From UBA1370 sp964515115 (GTDB lineage: Bacteria; Patescibacteriota; Microgenomatia; UBA1400; PJMF01): a stretch of 64,000 nucleotides of DNA. Where the stretch lies: the NCBI GenBank assembly GCA_964515115.1, contig CAZESB010000004.1, forward strand, positions 1 to 64,000, read 5' to 3'. Of this stretch, positions 63,604-64,000 are shown one piece after another (position 1 is the stretch's first letter; every line of letters starts with the position of its first letter). Made by a program: the position numbers and the translations under genes. The notes under the pieces were generated by a model. It was not told the DNA's origin. It saw only the letters and a list, made by a program, of their open reading frames with translations, and did not search any database.

Positions 63604-64000
63604 TTAAAGAGCAAGCAAGTTCAGTAACGTTCCCAACATGCCGATAGCCGTCATATTAGTATTGCCACTCGTGCTAGACTCTGCGCCTGTTCCTGAAGCT
63701 CCAGAAAGAACTGAAGATCCACCAATATTCTTATTGGTTTTACTGTAACCAGTATTGGATGAAACTAAGAACATTTGAGAACTAAACAGATTGTTATCAT
63801 TCTCAATTGCTACGTTCATCTCCATCTCCATTTCACTTTCTGAATCAAGTTCTTTACCAGTGTTAACTATGTCAACCAAGCTCTCAACATCCGGAGACAA
63901 GACACTAGCCTCAATGCCAGTGGCATTGGTGTTACCACCTAATCCCAAGCTGCTGAGTAGTAAAGCAGAACCAGTCGTTACTTCAGTGTTGCCAATGTTG
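63604..64000 (-). CDS. surface protein of the same repeat type, C-terminal part (5' end outside window)
   Basis: The frame is open to the right edge, so about 131 residues of the C-terminal part are seen. It has NTEVTTGSALL, NTNATG, an acidic Ser/Glu/Met stretch and NTGYSKTNKNIGGSS, then STSGNTNMTAIG at the end. The TG, NTN and Gly/Asn-rich turns resemble the units of the 61574 protein. It ends in a short hydrophobic tail. The start is not in the window. Confidence 0.6.
   Translation of the reverse strand, partial: NIGNTEVTTGSALLLSSLGLGGNTNATGIEASVLSPDVESLVDIVNTGKELDSESEMEMEMNVAIENDNNLFSSQMFLVSSNTGYSKTNKNIGGSSVLSGASGTGAESSTSGNTNMTAIGMLGTLLNLLAL

Overview
The window looks like a chromosome segment of a Patescibacteria (Candidate Phyla Radiation, CPR) bacterium, perhaps close to Microgenomates, assembled from a metagenome. 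The case rests on several features. The spc ribosomal block has no rpmD (L30) between S5 and L15. AlaRS is short and has no C-terminal C-Ala domain. PrmC carries NLPY instead of NPPY. There is a lamin-tail surface protein, a CPR-style sortase, and Asn/Gly-rich surface proteins. TGA is used as a normal stop, so this is not the code-25 lineage. Three 100-N runs (in tuf, fusA and rpoC) are scaffold gaps of unknown true size.

Layout. 1-1280: end of a lamin-tail surface protein, a VanZ-like protein, and HU with its own promoter and terminator. 1320-7321: a plus-strand operon of six ABC-2 permeases in three pairs around one ATPase. 7331-7708: an unknown gene. 7718-35691: a minus-strand information-processing supercluster, in transcription order rpoB-rpoC-rpsL-rpsG-fusA-tuf-rpsJ-(S10 block)-(spc block)-secY-adk-map-infA-rpmJ-rpsM-rpsK-rpsD-rpoA-rplQ-rplM-rpsI. 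Internal promoter and terminator signals sit at map and infA. 35916-45462: minus-strand cell-envelope and housekeeping genes (mltG, ruvX, sortase, an actin-like/baseplate-J-like fusion, alaS, RodZ-like, YqeY, DsbA-like). 45541-46308: prmC. 47427-50968: a three-gene citrate-cleaving module plus a HAD phosphatase. 51029-55315: a small membrane protein bracketed by GC-rich hairpins, then a two-component cluster. 55472-61530: small membrane and regulatory proteins (YeaQ-like, baeRF-like, Cas4-like nuclease, CarD-like, BlaI-like, a second DsbA-like, BON). 61574-64000: two repeat-bearing surface proteins, the second running off the window.

How it fits together. Most of the window is core transcription and translation machinery. 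The accessory parts concern the envelope: export through ABC-2 systems, sortase, DsbA-like oxidoreductases and repeat-rich surface proteins. The most unexpected metabolic element is 48069-50968, where an ATP-grasp subunit, a CoA-ligase subunit and a citryl-CoA lyase together match the domains of ATP-citrate lyase. Citrate-contact residues are kept and the genes overlap or abut. Several operon heads have a -10 box only 6-13 nt before the start codon, which suggests leaderless transcripts, while genes inside operons often keep Shine-Dalgarno sites.
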